DNA from: Bacteroidales bacterium
Lineage (GTDB): Bacteria; Bacteroidota; Bacteroidia; Bacteroidales; UBA12170
DNA: 52,150 nucleotides
Reading direction: 5' to 3'
Assembly (NCBI GenBank): GCA_027858955.1
Contig: JAQIBR010000230.1
Location: 1 to 52,150 of the forward strand
A model generated the notes under the pieces. The model made no database searches, was not told the origin of the DNA, and worked only from the letters and a program-made list of their open reading frames with translations. The position numbers and the translations under genes were made by a program. Every line of letters starts with the position of its first letter. Position 1 is the first letter of the stretch. Positions 16,607-26,006 of the stretch are shown in pieces.

Positions 16607-16622
16607 AACAAACTCATGTAAC

Positions 16623-19600
16623 ATGTATAAAAGAATATTATTAATTTTATTTCTTGGGTTTTCTTTTTTAATGCTAAAATCACAGGAATATCCCTGGGAA
16701 GATATTAGTATTAACATAACAAATCCGGAAATAATGAAAAATTCCAAATTCACAATTGATGAATTTGGAAGGATATATTTTATCGGTAATAATGGAATCA
16801 TTTATTATGTTGATAAATCGGATAATTGGTTCACTCATTGGGTGTATAATGGTAGCAGTGATATAAAAGCTAGAGAAAATTCCGCACTATTATCAACGCC
16901 CAACTATTTATACTATGTAGGCACAAACAACGAAGTTTGCTGTTATTACTGGAACAGCAGTAATGGATGGCAAAATAGGGTTTTGAATACTTCTTTTCGG
17001 AATGTAATGGCAGGAACAAACTTTACAATTGATGAAAATGGAAGGATTTATTATGTGGGCGATGATGGATACATTTATTATATCAATAGAAATGTTAATA
17101 CTTTTACATCTTCAAGATTAATTGGAGGCAGTGGAACTCAAGTAAGAAGTTATTCAAATATTATTTATCATGCTAACCATGTTTTTTACGTTGGCACTAA
17201 TAACGAGATTTGCAACTATTGGTGGAATAATAATGCATCTGGATTTGGGCCAGTAAATACCTCATTCACAAATGTAAAATCAAATACAGAACTTGTGAAA
17301 GATAAATATGGCAGAATATTTTGGATAGCAGAAAATAGTATAATTCATTGCATACATTGGAGTAATAATAATTGGATAAGTTATTGGTGGATGCCAGAAA
17401 TTAAGGTAGATGGTAATAATGGTTTTATTTACCACGATGAAAAATTTTACTATACCTATCAAAATAAAATAGGTTGCATTTTTTGGAATGGAAGTGAATC
17501 AAAACATCAAATACTAAATCAAAATTCAAGAGTTAAAGATTATACTTATTTTGAGATTTCTGCTAATGGTGATTTAATTTACTTTTCTGCCAACGACAAA
17601 AAAATACATCTGCTTTCGCCAAAAATCTATTGGGAGGAACAAACGACCTTAACTTCAAGTTGGAAAGATTCAGATGGAACTATAAAAACAAATACCATAA
17701 AAAAACAATACAAACCAAAAGATTTTCAATTATATCCAAGAGATTTAAATAATAAAGGAACGGTTCAATTAAAAGGTCATGTGTTCGGGGCAGTTGGAAT
17801 AACGGTAAATGTTAAAAAGGAAAGTTATACAGGGAGTATTTCAAATAATAATTATTATGTTCCAATCAGCAATTTTGACTTTAATATGGATATTAATATT
17901 AATGCGGAATTATCTGAGTATGAATTTAATTACAAATTAACGAATCAAACTGAAGTTAGCAATATTGCTTCAAGAATTGTTTGTGGAGATATTTATGCGA
18001 TTTCTGGTCAATCAAATGCAGAGTCTTCTGATCTATCACAATCTGAAATTAATACTTTTAATAGCACTTATGGTGAAAATTCTACGTATGGAAAATATAG
18101 TAGAACTTATAATCGAGGATTCTATGCTGGAGCTAAAGATTGGGGTATTCCAAGTTTGGTTACTAATAATTGGGGTTTTAAAACAGGTGTTTTAGGTTTA
18201 TATCTTCAGTACTTAATTCAGAGTAATAACAATATTCCTGTTTGCATTGTCAATGATGCCTTTGGTGCAACAGCGATTACGGAGCATACTCCATTAAATG
18301 GTCAAAACCCATATTTCTTTGAAACAGGTGTAGATGGATGGAAATTTGGACATATTCAAGGGCATTTAAATACATGGCTTAAAGAAATTGAAGCTGATGA
18401 CAAACTAAAAGGGTATATCTGGTGGCAAGGAGAAGCTGAGACTTCTCAAAACCAACCATTAGGATATTACAAAACCAAATTCTCTGAGATTCACAATTCT
18501 CTAAATGGAATTATTTCTAACGAATTTAACACCTATGTTATTCAAGTACATGCTTTTCCTGCTCCTGAATCTATTGGAAAAAGAACTGTTTGTGAAGATC
18601 AAAGGACTATGAATGAATACATAAATGGTTCGGTGATAAACCCTGTTTCTTCGAATGGATTAGAACATCGGTATGAATCTGGACATGGTATTCATTTTAC
18701 ATTAGAAGGATATAAAAATGCTGCTAAAAATGTCTTTTACCAGTTAGAACATGATATTTATGGTAAATCGTTTAGTAAAACTAATTTACCCTTAAATATT
18801 GAAAATGCCTTTTTAATTGGTAATACTTTATATCTTCAGTTTAACCAAAATATCAACGCCGGAAATTCAGATAATATATACAATATTTTAAATGCTGTTA
18901 AAGTCTCAAATAGCTCATCAAAATCAGCACCGAATATTAATGGAAACCTGTTTTCTTTTAATGTATCTTCAACAAACGGATTGGATAATGTGAGTTATTT
19001 GGGAGTAATGCCAAATTCAGATTGGAATTATGCATGTCATTTAAGAAATGAAAAAAATATTGGAGCACTTTCTTTTTCATATTTTCCGATACAAAAAGAT
19101 GTAAATATGTTACCATCTACCATTAAAAGTTCAACTGAAGGACAAACAAATAATTGGGATGTTCAGGGTTCTGATGGTGCGGATAAAAGTTATAAATTTT
19201 TTGTACCACAATCTGCTTCAGTCAATGCTACTCTATGTAGTAATGAAACAAACTATGATGCTAAGTTGGAGATATTTAACTTAGACGGTTCTCGTACAGG
19301 ATATTATAATGATGATTATTCTTGCAGCTATAACTCATTGTATTCAACAATACCGAGTGCGACACTTGAAACGGGATTATACTATTTTGTTGTGGATGGC
19401 TATGCAGGTAGAGTTGGGGATTTTGAGCTGGATATTTCTTTTTCTTCTTTGAAAAGCGCCATAGTTGAGGACTATAATAATTACAATGTGCAAGAATATG
19501 AGAAAATGAAAGCTGATAATCTTGAAGACAAAATCTCTATTTATCCAAATCCAGCAAATTCAGAGTTATATATTAGAACTCCTGCAAACCTCAGAGGATA

Positions 19601-19763
19601 CGTGCAGATATTTGATATTTCAGGAAAATTGATGAAATATTTAGCATTTGATGAAAATATAAATGTTACCAAAATTGAAATTTCGGAATTCAGACCTGGT
19701 ATTTACAACATCAGAGTGTTAGGAGGTCAAGAAATATATAATGAAAAGCTTATTGTGAAATAA
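16623..19763 (+). CDS. Large secreted acetylesterase-like protein with beta-propeller and T9SS tail
   Basis: After a signal peptide (about 1-20), residues 25-340 hold repeated blades with the pattern GRIYY(V/I)G..G.IYYI, a beta-propeller resembling lectin-like propellers. A linker domain precedes a sialate O-acetylesterase (SASA/SGNH) domain: SGQSNAESSD with the nucleophile Ser464, WWQGEAET (600-607) and GIHFTLEGY with His691. Residues about 835-945 resemble a PPC domain, and the last 80 residues are a T9SS sorting domain (ISIYPNPANSELYI). The protein probably binds and deacetylates surface or environmental glycans. It has its own terminator. Confidence 0.82.
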   Translation: MYKRILLILFLGFSFLMLKSQEYPWEDISINITNPEIMKNSKFTIDEFGRIYFIGNNGIIYYVDKSDNWFTHWVYNGSSDIKARENSALLSTPNYLYYVGTNNEVCCYYWNSSNGWQNRVLNTSFRNVMAGTNFTIDENGRIYYVGDDGYIYYINRNVNTFTSSRLIGGSGTQVRSYSNIIYHANHVFYVGTNNEICNYWWNNNASGFGPVNTSFTNVKSNTELVKDKYGRIFWIAENSIIHCIHWSNNNWISYWWMPEIKVDGNNGFIYHDEKFYYTYQNKIGCIFWNGSESKHQILNQNSRVKDYTYFEISANGDLIYFSANDKKIHLLSPKIYWEEQTTLTSSWKDSDGTIKTNTIKKQYKPKDFQLYPRDLNNKGTVQLKGHVFGAVGITVNVKKESYTGSISNNNYYVPISNFDFNMDININAELSEYEFNYKLTNQTEVSNIASRIVCGDIYAISGQSNAESSDLSQSEINTFNSTYGENSTYGKYSRTYNRGFYAGAKDWGIPSLVTNNWGFKTGVLGLYLQYLIQSNNNIPVCIVNDAFGATAITEHTPLNGQNPYFFETGVDGWKFGHIQGHLNTWLKEIEADDKLKGYIWWQGEAETSQNQPLGYYKTKFSEIHNSLNGIISNEFNTYVIQVHAFPAPESIGKRTVCEDQRTMNEYINGSVINPVSSNGLEHRYESGHGIHFTLEGYKNAAKNVFYQLEHDIYGKSFSKTNLPLNIENAFLIGNTLYLQFNQNINAGNSDNIYNILNAVKVSNSSSKSAPNINGNLFSFNVSSTNGLDNVSYLGVMPNSDWNYACHLRNEKNIGALSFSYFPIQKDVNMLPSTIKSSTEGQTNNWDVQGSDGADKSYKFFVPQSASVNATLCSNETNYDAKLEIFNLDGSRTGYYNDDYSCSYNSLYSTIPSATLETGLYYFVVDGYAGRVGDFELDISFSSLKSAIVEDYNNYNVQEYEKMKADNLEDKISIYPNPANSELYIRTPANLRGYVQIFDISGKLMKYLAFDENINVTKIEISEFRPGIYNIRVLGGQEIYNEKLIVK

Positions 19764-19786
19764 TTAATTTGTTAAAGCTAATTTGT

Positions 19787-19821
19787 GCCAGATAACACCG
19801 GAAATCCTTTCGTTATCTGGC
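19787..19821 (+). terminator. Intrinsic terminator after the acetylesterase
   Basis: GCCAGATAAC (19787-19796) and GTTATCTGGC (19812-19821) form a perfect 10-bp stem. The T-tract after it is weak (ATATTTT), so termination may be partial. Confidence 0.7.
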
Positions 19822-19860
19822 ATATTTTAAGCATATTTGTGAATTTCTAAAATATATTGA

Positions 19861-20586
19861 ATGAATATACAAACTCTTAGCATTATTATTCCTGCATATA
19901 ACGAGGAAAATACAATCTCAAAAATACTGAATAAATTAAGTGAAGTTCAGTTAATAAATAATATGAAAAAAGAAATTGTGATTGTCAATGATTGTTCAAA
20001 AGACAAGACTGTTGAAGTTATCGAAAATTATATCAAAAATAATCACGAAATAAACATTACACTATTTAACCAACCAAAGAATATGGGTAAAGGCGCAGCC
20101 TTGCATCGAGGATTTAAAGAAGCAACTGGCGATTATTTGGTAGTGCAAGATGCTGATTTGGAATATGACCCAAGTGAATACAACGACTTATTGAAGCCTG
20201 TGTTTTATGATAATGCGGATGTGGTATATGGCTCAAGGTTTATGGGAAATAATCCACACCGTATATTGTTTTTCTGGCATAGTATTGGAAATAAACTACT
20301 AACACTTTTATCAAATATGTTTTCTGGTTTGAATTTAACTGATATGGAAACATGCTACAAGTTATTCAGAAGTGACATAATTAAAAGCATCAACCTTAAA
20401 GAAAAGAGATTTGGTTTTGAACCAGAAGTTACTGCTAAAATTGCCAGAATTCCTAAAATTAAAATTTACGAAGTGGGTATCTCTTATTATGGCAGAACTT
20501 ACGATGAAGGAAAAAAAATAAATGCCAAAGACGGTTTTCGAGCCATTTGGTGTACTTTTAAATATGGATTATTACGAATAAAATAA
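19861..20586 (+). CDS. GT2 family polyprenol-phosphate glycosyltransferase
   Basis: The 241 residues form a GT-A fold of the dolichol-phosphate mannosyltransferase type: [14 protein letters not shown] at the N-terminus, [11 protein letters not shown] as the nucleotide-binding loop, [12 protein letters not shown], and the metal-binding DADLEYDP with Asp97 and Asp99. The family moves a sugar from a nucleotide donor to a polyprenyl phosphate at the inner membrane face. It has no C-terminal membrane helices, unlike GtrB. The next gene, 10 bases downstream, encodes a GT-C-like membrane enzyme that could use the product. The pair resembles phage seroconversion cassettes. Confidence 0.88.
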   Translation: MNIQTLSIIIPAYNEENTISKILNKLSEVQLINNMKKEIVIVNDCSKDKTVEVIENYIKNNHEINITLFNQPKNMGKGAALHRGFKEATGDYLVVQDADLEYDPSEYNDLLKPVFYDNADVVYGSRFMGNNPHRILFFWHSIGNKLLTLLSNMFSGLNLTDMETCYKLFRSDIIKSINLKEKRFGFEPEVTAKIARIPKIKIYEVGISYYGRTYDEGKKINAKDGFRAIWCTFKYGLLRIK

Positions 20587-20596
20587 GTATTCAAAC

Positions 20597-22399
20597 ATGT
20601 CTATCCTAACAATTAAACCGGAAATAAAAAGCTCTTTCATAATGCTTTTTGGCTTATTTCTTGGATTATCACTGTGTACTTTTAATGTAATTGGTTTTGA
20701 TTTTAGGTTTTTCCCTGGAGATTTAGGTGATGGCAGATTAAACCTTTATTTCTTAGAACATGCCCATAAATTTTTTACAGGCAAATTAGAATCTTTTTGG
20801 AATGCACCCTTTATGTATCCTGAAAACAACGTTATTTCCTATTCAGACAATCTATTAGGTTCAGCCCCAATATATTCTTTTTTTCGATTAATTGGTTTTG
20901 ATATTTATAAATCATTCCAATTATGGTTCTTAGCTGTTTCAGCCCTAAATTATATATTTGCTTTTTACTTTCTTAAATACGTTTTTAAAAATAATTATGC
21001 AGCAGTTTTAGGTGCGTTTATTTTTGCCTTTTCTATTGCTTTACAGTCTCAACTTACTCATGCCCAAACTTTCCCGAGGTTTGCTATACCTATAGCACTT
21101 CTAATGGCGGTTAAATTCAGTGAGGAGTTAAAGCCAAAACATTTGTTTTATACATTATTATCTCTCGTATATCAAATTTATTGTGGTATCTATTTGGGAT
21201 TTATGTTGGCTGTTCCAATTGGTATATACTCATTGACAATTATAATAAGGGAGATTCTTTACAAAAATAAATTAGTCAGTAATTATAAATGGTTACTACA
21301 AATTACGCTATACAGTGTTTTGAATATTGTTGTTTTACTACCTTTAATGCTCCCATATATGGATAGAAAGATATCCCCAAGTATTGAGCATTACAAACAA
21401 ATTATGGGTTCAATACCAACAATAAAATCTCACCTATTCAGCCAACAAGGTAGCTTAATTTGGGATTTTTTGAGCAAAACTGGACAAAGTTACGAAGCGT
21501 GGTGGAATCATCAGATTTTTGCGGGGGGGATAGCAACTGTATGTTTACTAATTGGTACTTTCTTTCTAATATCAAAGGCAATTAAATTTAAGTTTCAACT
21601 TAAATCCTATTCAACCCCATTAATCCTTTTATTTACAGGTTTGCTCACATTCTTTTTACACATACGTTTTAAAGAAATATCTGCATATATTACCTTGTAT
21701 TTTCTTCCAGGCTTTAGTTCTATGCGATCCTTAGCCAGAATAATCAATATTGAACTGATATTCTTCGGAATAGCCACAGCATTTGTATTTACAAAAATTT
21801 TCAAGAAATATGTTAGGTATGAACTGGTAATTTTTATTGCGGCTTTATCATTGCTAATTTGTGATAATTATTTTTATAAAGAAAAATCTTATAAAACAAA
21901 GGTTATATTAGCTGAAAATAGAACTAAGGATATAGAAAAAACCTTTAAAAAAATCCCTTTTGGTTCAGTTGTTTCTTATGAACCTTTACAAATTGAATCA
22001 GCTTCAATTTACTACCAAATAGACGCAATGTTAACTTCCCAGAAATTTGGTTTAAAAACTTTAAATGGTTATACAGCTACATGTCCTGGGGATTATGGTA
22101 TGTATTGGAATGAACCTAATGAAAAGTCTAGAAATTATTGGTTAAACAATAAAACAATTGACTTTGATACGTTATACGTCGTTAAAGCTTGTGATGTACT
22201 TGAAATAGTTCCTGCAAAGGAAATTCAAGATTTTGACTTGGGAGCTGTTAAAGAAACAAGATTGGAAAATTTAATTAATTATATAAGGACAGATAAAAAA
22301 TGGATGAAACAAATTGAAAAAAAGGCCATTAAAAACAACATTTCAATTGATTCTATGATAGTACTTGATGCAAAGTGGGTAATTAGCAATAAGAAGTAA
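20597..22399 (+). CDS. GT-C-like multi-pass membrane glycosyltransferase
   Basis: The 600-residue protein has about ten hydrophobic helices (for example SSFIMLFGLFLGLSLCTFNV, YAAVLGAFIFAFSIALQ, LLILLFTGLLTFFL). An acidic first periplasmic loop (FFPGDLGDGRLNLYFLEHAH) matches the Asp-containing catalytic loop of GT-C enzymes that use lipid-linked sugars. A soluble C-terminal region of about 170 residues follows. It probably transfers the sugar made by the upstream GT2 enzyme onto a surface polymer or protein. The acceptor is unknown. No flippase gene of the GtrA type is seen. Confidence 0.72.
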   Translation: MSILTIKPEIKSSFIMLFGLFLGLSLCTFNVIGFDFRFFPGDLGDGRLNLYFLEHAHKFFTGKLESFWNAPFMYPENNVISYSDNLLGSAPIYSFFRLIGFDIYKSFQLWFLAVSALNYIFAFYFLKYVFKNNYAAVLGAFIFAFSIALQSQLTHAQTFPRFAIPIALLMAVKFSEELKPKHLFYTLLSLVYQIYCGIYLGFMLAVPIGIYSLTIIIREILYKNKLVSNYKWLLQITLYSVLNIVVLLPLMLPYMDRKISPSIEHYKQIMGSIPTIKSHLFSQQGSLIWDFLSKTGQSYEAWWNHQIFAGGIATVCLLIGTFFLISKAIKFKFQLKSYSTPLILLFTGLLTFFLHIRFKEISAYITLYFLPGFSSMRSLARIINIELIFFGIATAFVFTKIFKKYVRYELVIFIAALSLLICDNYFYKEKSYKTKVILAENRTKDIEKTFKKIPFGSVVSYEPLQIESASIYYQIDAMLTSQKFGLKTLNGYTATCPGDYGMYWNEPNEKSRNYWLNNKTIDFDTLYVVKACDVLEIVPAKEIQDFDLGAVKETRLENLINYIRTDKKWMKQIEKKAIKNNISIDSMIVLDAKWVISNKK

Positions 22400-22489
22400 C
22401 AATTAGCTTTTCCATTTTGGTTTTCTATTATTATAGAATGCTTTGTTGAAATGGTGTTATAATCTCTTAAATAACTCTAGCCAAAGTCC

Positions 22490-22605
22490 TTATTTAAAAC
22501 AAGTTCCACAAAATTATTTAAAGCAGATAGTCAAGACAAGACCACTGAAACTCCTTTAAAAAGAGGCTTGTTTACTGATAAAGTAAATTTTTAAAATAGA
22601 TTGTA
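22490..22605 (+). pseudogene. Remnant of a J-domain-gene-like 3' end
   Basis: A frame from 22490 without a start reads to TAA at 22592-22594. It ends in KRGLFTDKVNF, and one codon after the stop continues NRL then a second stop, echoing the KGLFTDIKCFLDRL end of the intact J-domain gene at 12093. The DNA at 22561-22605 shares TTTACTGATA and ATAGATTGTA with 12399-12443. I read it as a degenerate duplicate left when the cargo was inserted or exchanged. The rest of the gap between 22400 and 22675 shows nothing else. Confidence 0.4.
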
Positions 22606-22675
22606 GAAACCATTGGTTCTCATTTTTGTATTTTTAAAACGTTAATTGAGATATATGAGACAATTCAAATCATAA

Positions 22676-22810
22676 ATGAGAAAAATATTATATAAGCTTT
22701 ACATCAAACTTGGCATTTACATGAACACCTACAATTACGGCAAATTAATTGGCAGGACAAGAACATTAGTAAGAATAATATATACTCACTCTGACCATTC
22801 TGCGGAATAA
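22676..22810 (+). CDS. Possible small basic peptide
   Basis: The frame encodes 44 residues (MRKILYKLYIKLGIYMNTYN at the start), basic and with no recognised domain. The downstream YkgJ-like gene could extend upstream in another frame (KKSRRKKGVNEALSDSLKRI) but lacks an ATG there. Either a small gene or a frameshifted N-terminus of the next protein would explain this. Confidence 0.25.
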   Translation: MRKILYKLYIKLGIYMNTYNYGKLIGRTRTLVRIIYTHSDHSAE

Positions 22811-22901
22811 GTATCTGTATAAAAAATCAAGAAGAAAAAAAGGTGTAAATGAGGCTTTATCCGATTCTTTAAAGCGGATTGACAAGTTCAATTCTGAAGA
22901 A

Positions 22902-23345
22902 ATGAAAATTACTCGACAAAAGATTATGTGCAAAAGTGGTTGTTCCAATTGCTGCCATATCCCTGTTACGGTTACCAATGACGAATCATTGCTTATTCTC
23001 GAATATTGTAAATTAAAAAACATTGAAATTGATTTAATTAAAGCTCATAATCAAGCTCTGGCAAAGCAAAAACTGGAAATGCCCCATCAGGAGAGACAAT
23101 GTATATTCCTTGACAAAACCAATAGTTGCAAGATTTATCCTGTCCGTCCTTTAGTTTGCAGAAGTCATTTCTCACTGACCGAACCAAAGTTTTGTGAATG
23201 GATTGACAATATGGATTCAGACATGGTTCATTTTATAGTTCCTAAAACAGAAATTGAAATAATGAGTATCTGGAACAGCAACATAATAGGTTTGCTTCCG
23301 GCAATGATATTAAAGAACATAAACAATAAACAAGTGAAAAATTGA
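22902..23345 (+). CDS. YkgJ-family cysteine cluster protein
   Basis: The 147 residues carry the zinc/iron-chelating CxxxCxxCC cluster (Cys10, Cys14, Cys17, Cys18: CKSGCSNCC). Further cysteines lie in ERQCIFLDKTNSCKIYPVRP and VCRSHF, the standard arrangement of the YkgJ/CxxCxxCC family. The family is widespread, probably binds a metal cluster, and its biochemical role is unsettled. The first ATG is at 22902; an in-frame, well-coded stretch upstream lacks a start, so the N-terminus is uncertain. A strong terminator follows, separating it from the virion gene block. Confidence 0.85.
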   Translation: MKITRQKIMCKSGCSNCCHIPVTVTNDESLLILEYCKLKNIEIDLIKAHNQALAKQKLEMPHQERQCIFLDKTNSCKIYPVRPLVCRSHFSLTEPKFCEWIDNMDSDMVHFIVPKTEIEIMSIWNSNIIGLLPAMILKNINNKQVKN

Positions 23346-23377
23346 TTGACATTCCATAAAGCACCATGCAAAATTAT

Positions 23378-23404
23378 AAGTCGGCACTCCACCGACTTTT
23401 TTTT
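23378..23404 (+). terminator. Intrinsic terminator before the late genes
   Basis: AAGTCGG (23378-23384) pairs with CCGACTT (23392-23398), followed by a run of eight or more T. A second hairpin, GTCAGCCA with TGGCTGAC, follows near 23429-23451 and could be an operator for the late genes. Confidence 0.85.
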
Positions 23405-23507
23405 GTACCCATCCGCAAACAAATTCTGTCAGCCAGTTACTTTGGCTGACAATTAATTACAAACACCAACACCCCCACCTAAAGCCTACTATAAGTTTGT
23501 TTCCACT

Positions 23508-25973
23508 ATGGAAGCAAGCACAAAGAAAATATTAGGCACATTAGCAGTTGTAGCAGCCGTTGGCGGTGGTTTTTACCTTATAAAAAAAGGCAAAAAGCTT
23601 CTAGCAGGAGCTAAAATGAACTTTGCACTCTTGGGATTCCGCATCCACAAGATGAACCTACAGGAAGTACAATTTGCCGTTAAGCTTCGCTGTTACAATC
23701 CCACAAAAGCACCCATCACATTAGCCGTTAACCAGGTAGTTGCAAATTACAAAGGTTCGGCAGTCGCTTATTCCACCCCTGATATTAAAGGTCTTACCAT
23801 TGCAGCAGGCAAAACACAAGAGCCTGAAATCCTTTTTCAAGTACCATACCTGAACCTTATGGGCAAAGGCTTAACACTTTCTGTACTCTCCAATACTGAG
23901 CAATTAAAGAAGGAAATGACATTCACTATGACCATTAGTGTCAATGGAGAGACAATAACTACTACGCAAAATTTAACAGAGGAATCAGATATGAACGGAT
24001 TAGCATTGGGCGAATTAGGCATTGTCTCTGGCCCACGAAATACCCAAAACGGAAAAAAGTTCAACCACCTTATTAAAAGGGCAAATGGAGATGATATTTT
24101 CCTAAAAAACGGCAATGTCATTGAAACCGTTGAAAACTGTATTGATTTAATTGCTTCTAATTACCGGGAAGTTGAAGGACTTGCCAAAATCATGCAAGGC
24201 GATTCAAGAAAAGAAACATGCCGTAATATTTTCAATTTTTCATATTCTTACCTGCAATACCAAAAAGATGAAGACGGTACGGAACAGCTACGAACACCTG
24301 CTCGTTCATGGCTCGATGGTCAAATTAAATTCAAACAAAAAGGGCGACAATCAGTAGGGATTGACTGTGATGATTACAGCATTTTTGTTGGTTCGCTTTT
24401 AAAATGTTTAGGCATTCCATTCAAACTTCGCATTACCAAATACGATGGCAAAAAGAACTTTCAGCATATCTATGTTTTTGTTCCTGCCATTGGTGACAGC
24501 GAAGATGAGATTATCATTGACCCTGTTCTCTCCAAGTTCGACTACCAAAAACCTTACTCATTTGAAAAATCCGATTTTGATATGTCACCCCTTCAAATGG
24601 TTGCTGGCATACATGGTGTTGATGGCTTAACAGGAGAAACAAGTTTGGGATTACCCATTTATGCCTTATCAGGTTTAGACCTTGCAGGTGGTAGAATGGT
24701 TCAGGATGGATATACCGAATTAATGGCTATTGTATCAGGTGTCGATTTTGAACCTGCTCTAAATGGTTTGGGTGATGCAGAAGATGCCACATTACGCTAT
24801 TTAATCCGCACACGTGACTTCTTGCTTAAAAACAAGGACAATCAGGATAGAATGGCTCATATACAAAACCCTGACCAATTCATTAATATGCTTGACCAGG
24901 CAATTAAGTTTTGGAATACACCGCAGCGTGATGCGGTATTGGACAAGCTTTCGGATATTGAAGAAAAGCTTGCCGAAAAAGGATTGATAAAATACGATTC
25001 AACAGCCATTCAGGGATTAGCCGAACTCGATGAGTTGGATGATGAAATGGATGGTTTAGGTAGAAGAAAAAGGCGTAAGGGTCGATTTTTCAAAGCGATT
25101 AAACGTGTAGGTAAGAAAATCGGGGAAGTTGCCAAGAAAGTAGTAAAAGCAATAGTGAGGTTTAATCCTTTATCCATTGCAATAAGAGGGGGATTGTTGG
25201 CAGCCCTACGCCTCAATATGTTTGGTATTGCAAAGAAAATGCAATACGCTTATCTCCCCGATAATCTGGCAAGTAAGTACAATCTTGACCCTTCACAACA
25301 TGCAAAGCTGAAAAAGGTACACGGTAAGATTAGGAAACTGTTCAAAGGCTTGCAGGGTAAAGAAGCCAACTTACGAAAAGCCATATTGAAAGGAGCAAAA
25401 CAGAAAAACTCTGATTTTTCGCTAAAAGGCATGGAGGGCATCATAGGTGAACTTCAAGCATTGGAAGCTCTTGGCGAATTGGGTGAATTAGGAAATTTGG
25501 GTGTAGTTGCTACCGCAGCTTCGGTAACAGCAGCAAGTGGTGTTTTGGCTAAAATAGGAAGCTGGTTAAAGCCGATAAAAAACATTTTTTCAAAGGTAAA
25601 AGGCAAATTTAAAAAAGCTGCTCCTGAAGTACAGCCGGTATCTCAATTTACACCCCAGTCAGCAAGCAATACTCAGGCTTATGCGCCATCAACAAACTTG
25701 CTACCACAAACAAGTAGTTATGCTTCCCAACCTATAATGAAGTCCGGGAATTTTACGGCTCAAACACCAACAACCACAATTCCCAACCCAAACGCTAACC
25801 CTAAAAAGAAAATAAGCAAGGGGGCTAAAATAGGTATTAGTATTGGTGTGGCAGCATTACTTGGTACAGGAGCTTATTTCATGTTCCGCAATAAAGGCGA
25901 TAAGCCAAAGAAAAATAGTACGCCTAAAAAATCTTCCGAAAAGAAAGCATTAGGAAGCATTGAGCTTCAATAA
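23508..25973 (+). CDS. Membrane-anchored transglutaminase-like protein, candidate virion protein
   Basis: The 821 residues begin with a membrane helix (about 9-25). A WHy/LEA2-like beta domain follows (about 36-155: VKLRCYNPTKAPITL, VPYLNLMGKG). Then comes a transglutaminase-like cysteine domain with Cys287 (VGIDCDDYSIF), His320 (NFQHIYVFV) and Asp338 (IIIDPV) as the triad. After an acidic patch there is MDGLGRRKRRKGRF (514-527), a basic amphipathic region, a Gly/Ala/Leu-rich stretch and a second membrane helix near 778-795. Short (L/M)xG(L/I) motifs recur through it. The domain may be a peptidase or cross-linking enzyme of the virion. It starts the late block. Confidence 0.75.
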   Translation: MEASTKKILGTLAVVAAVGGGFYLIKKGKKLLAGAKMNFALLGFRIHKMNLQEVQFAVKLRCYNPTKAPITLAVNQVVANYKGSAVAYSTPDIKGLTIAAGKTQEPEILFQVPYLNLMGKGLTLSVLSNTEQLKKEMTFTMTISVNGETITTTQNLTEESDMNGLALGELGIVSGPRNTQNGKKFNHLIKRANGDDIFLKNGNVIETVENCIDLIASNYREVEGLAKIMQGDSRKETCRNIFNFSYSYLQYQKDEDGTEQLRTPARSWLDGQIKFKQKGRQSVGIDCDDYSIFVGSLLKCLGIPFKLRITKYDGKKNFQHIYVFVPAIGDSEDEIIIDPVLSKFDYQKPYSFEKSDFDMSPLQMVAGIHGVDGLTGETSLGLPIYALSGLDLAGGRMVQDGYTELMAIVSGVDFEPALNGLGDAEDATLRYLIRTRDFLLKNKDNQDRMAHIQNPDQFINMLDQAIKFWNTPQRDAVLDKLSDIEEKLAEKGLIKYDSTAIQGLAELDELDDEMDGLGRRKRRKGRFFKAIKRVGKKIGEVAKKVVKAIVRFNPLSIAIRGGLLAALRLNMFGIAKKMQYAYLPDNLASKYNLDPSQHAKLKKVHGKIRKLFKGLQGKEANLRKAILKGAKQKNSDFSLKGMEGIIGELQALEALGELGELGNLGVVATAASVTAASGVLAKIGSWLKPIKNIFSKVKGKFKKAAPEVQPVSQFTPQSASNTQAYAPSTNLLPQTSSYASQPIMKSGNFTAQTPTTTIPNPNANPKKKISKGAKIGISIGVAALLGTGAYFMFRNKGDKPKKNSTPKKSSEKKALGSIELQ

Positions 25974-26006
25974 TAAATAATGATTCAATAATTAAAAATT
26001 AGAAAC

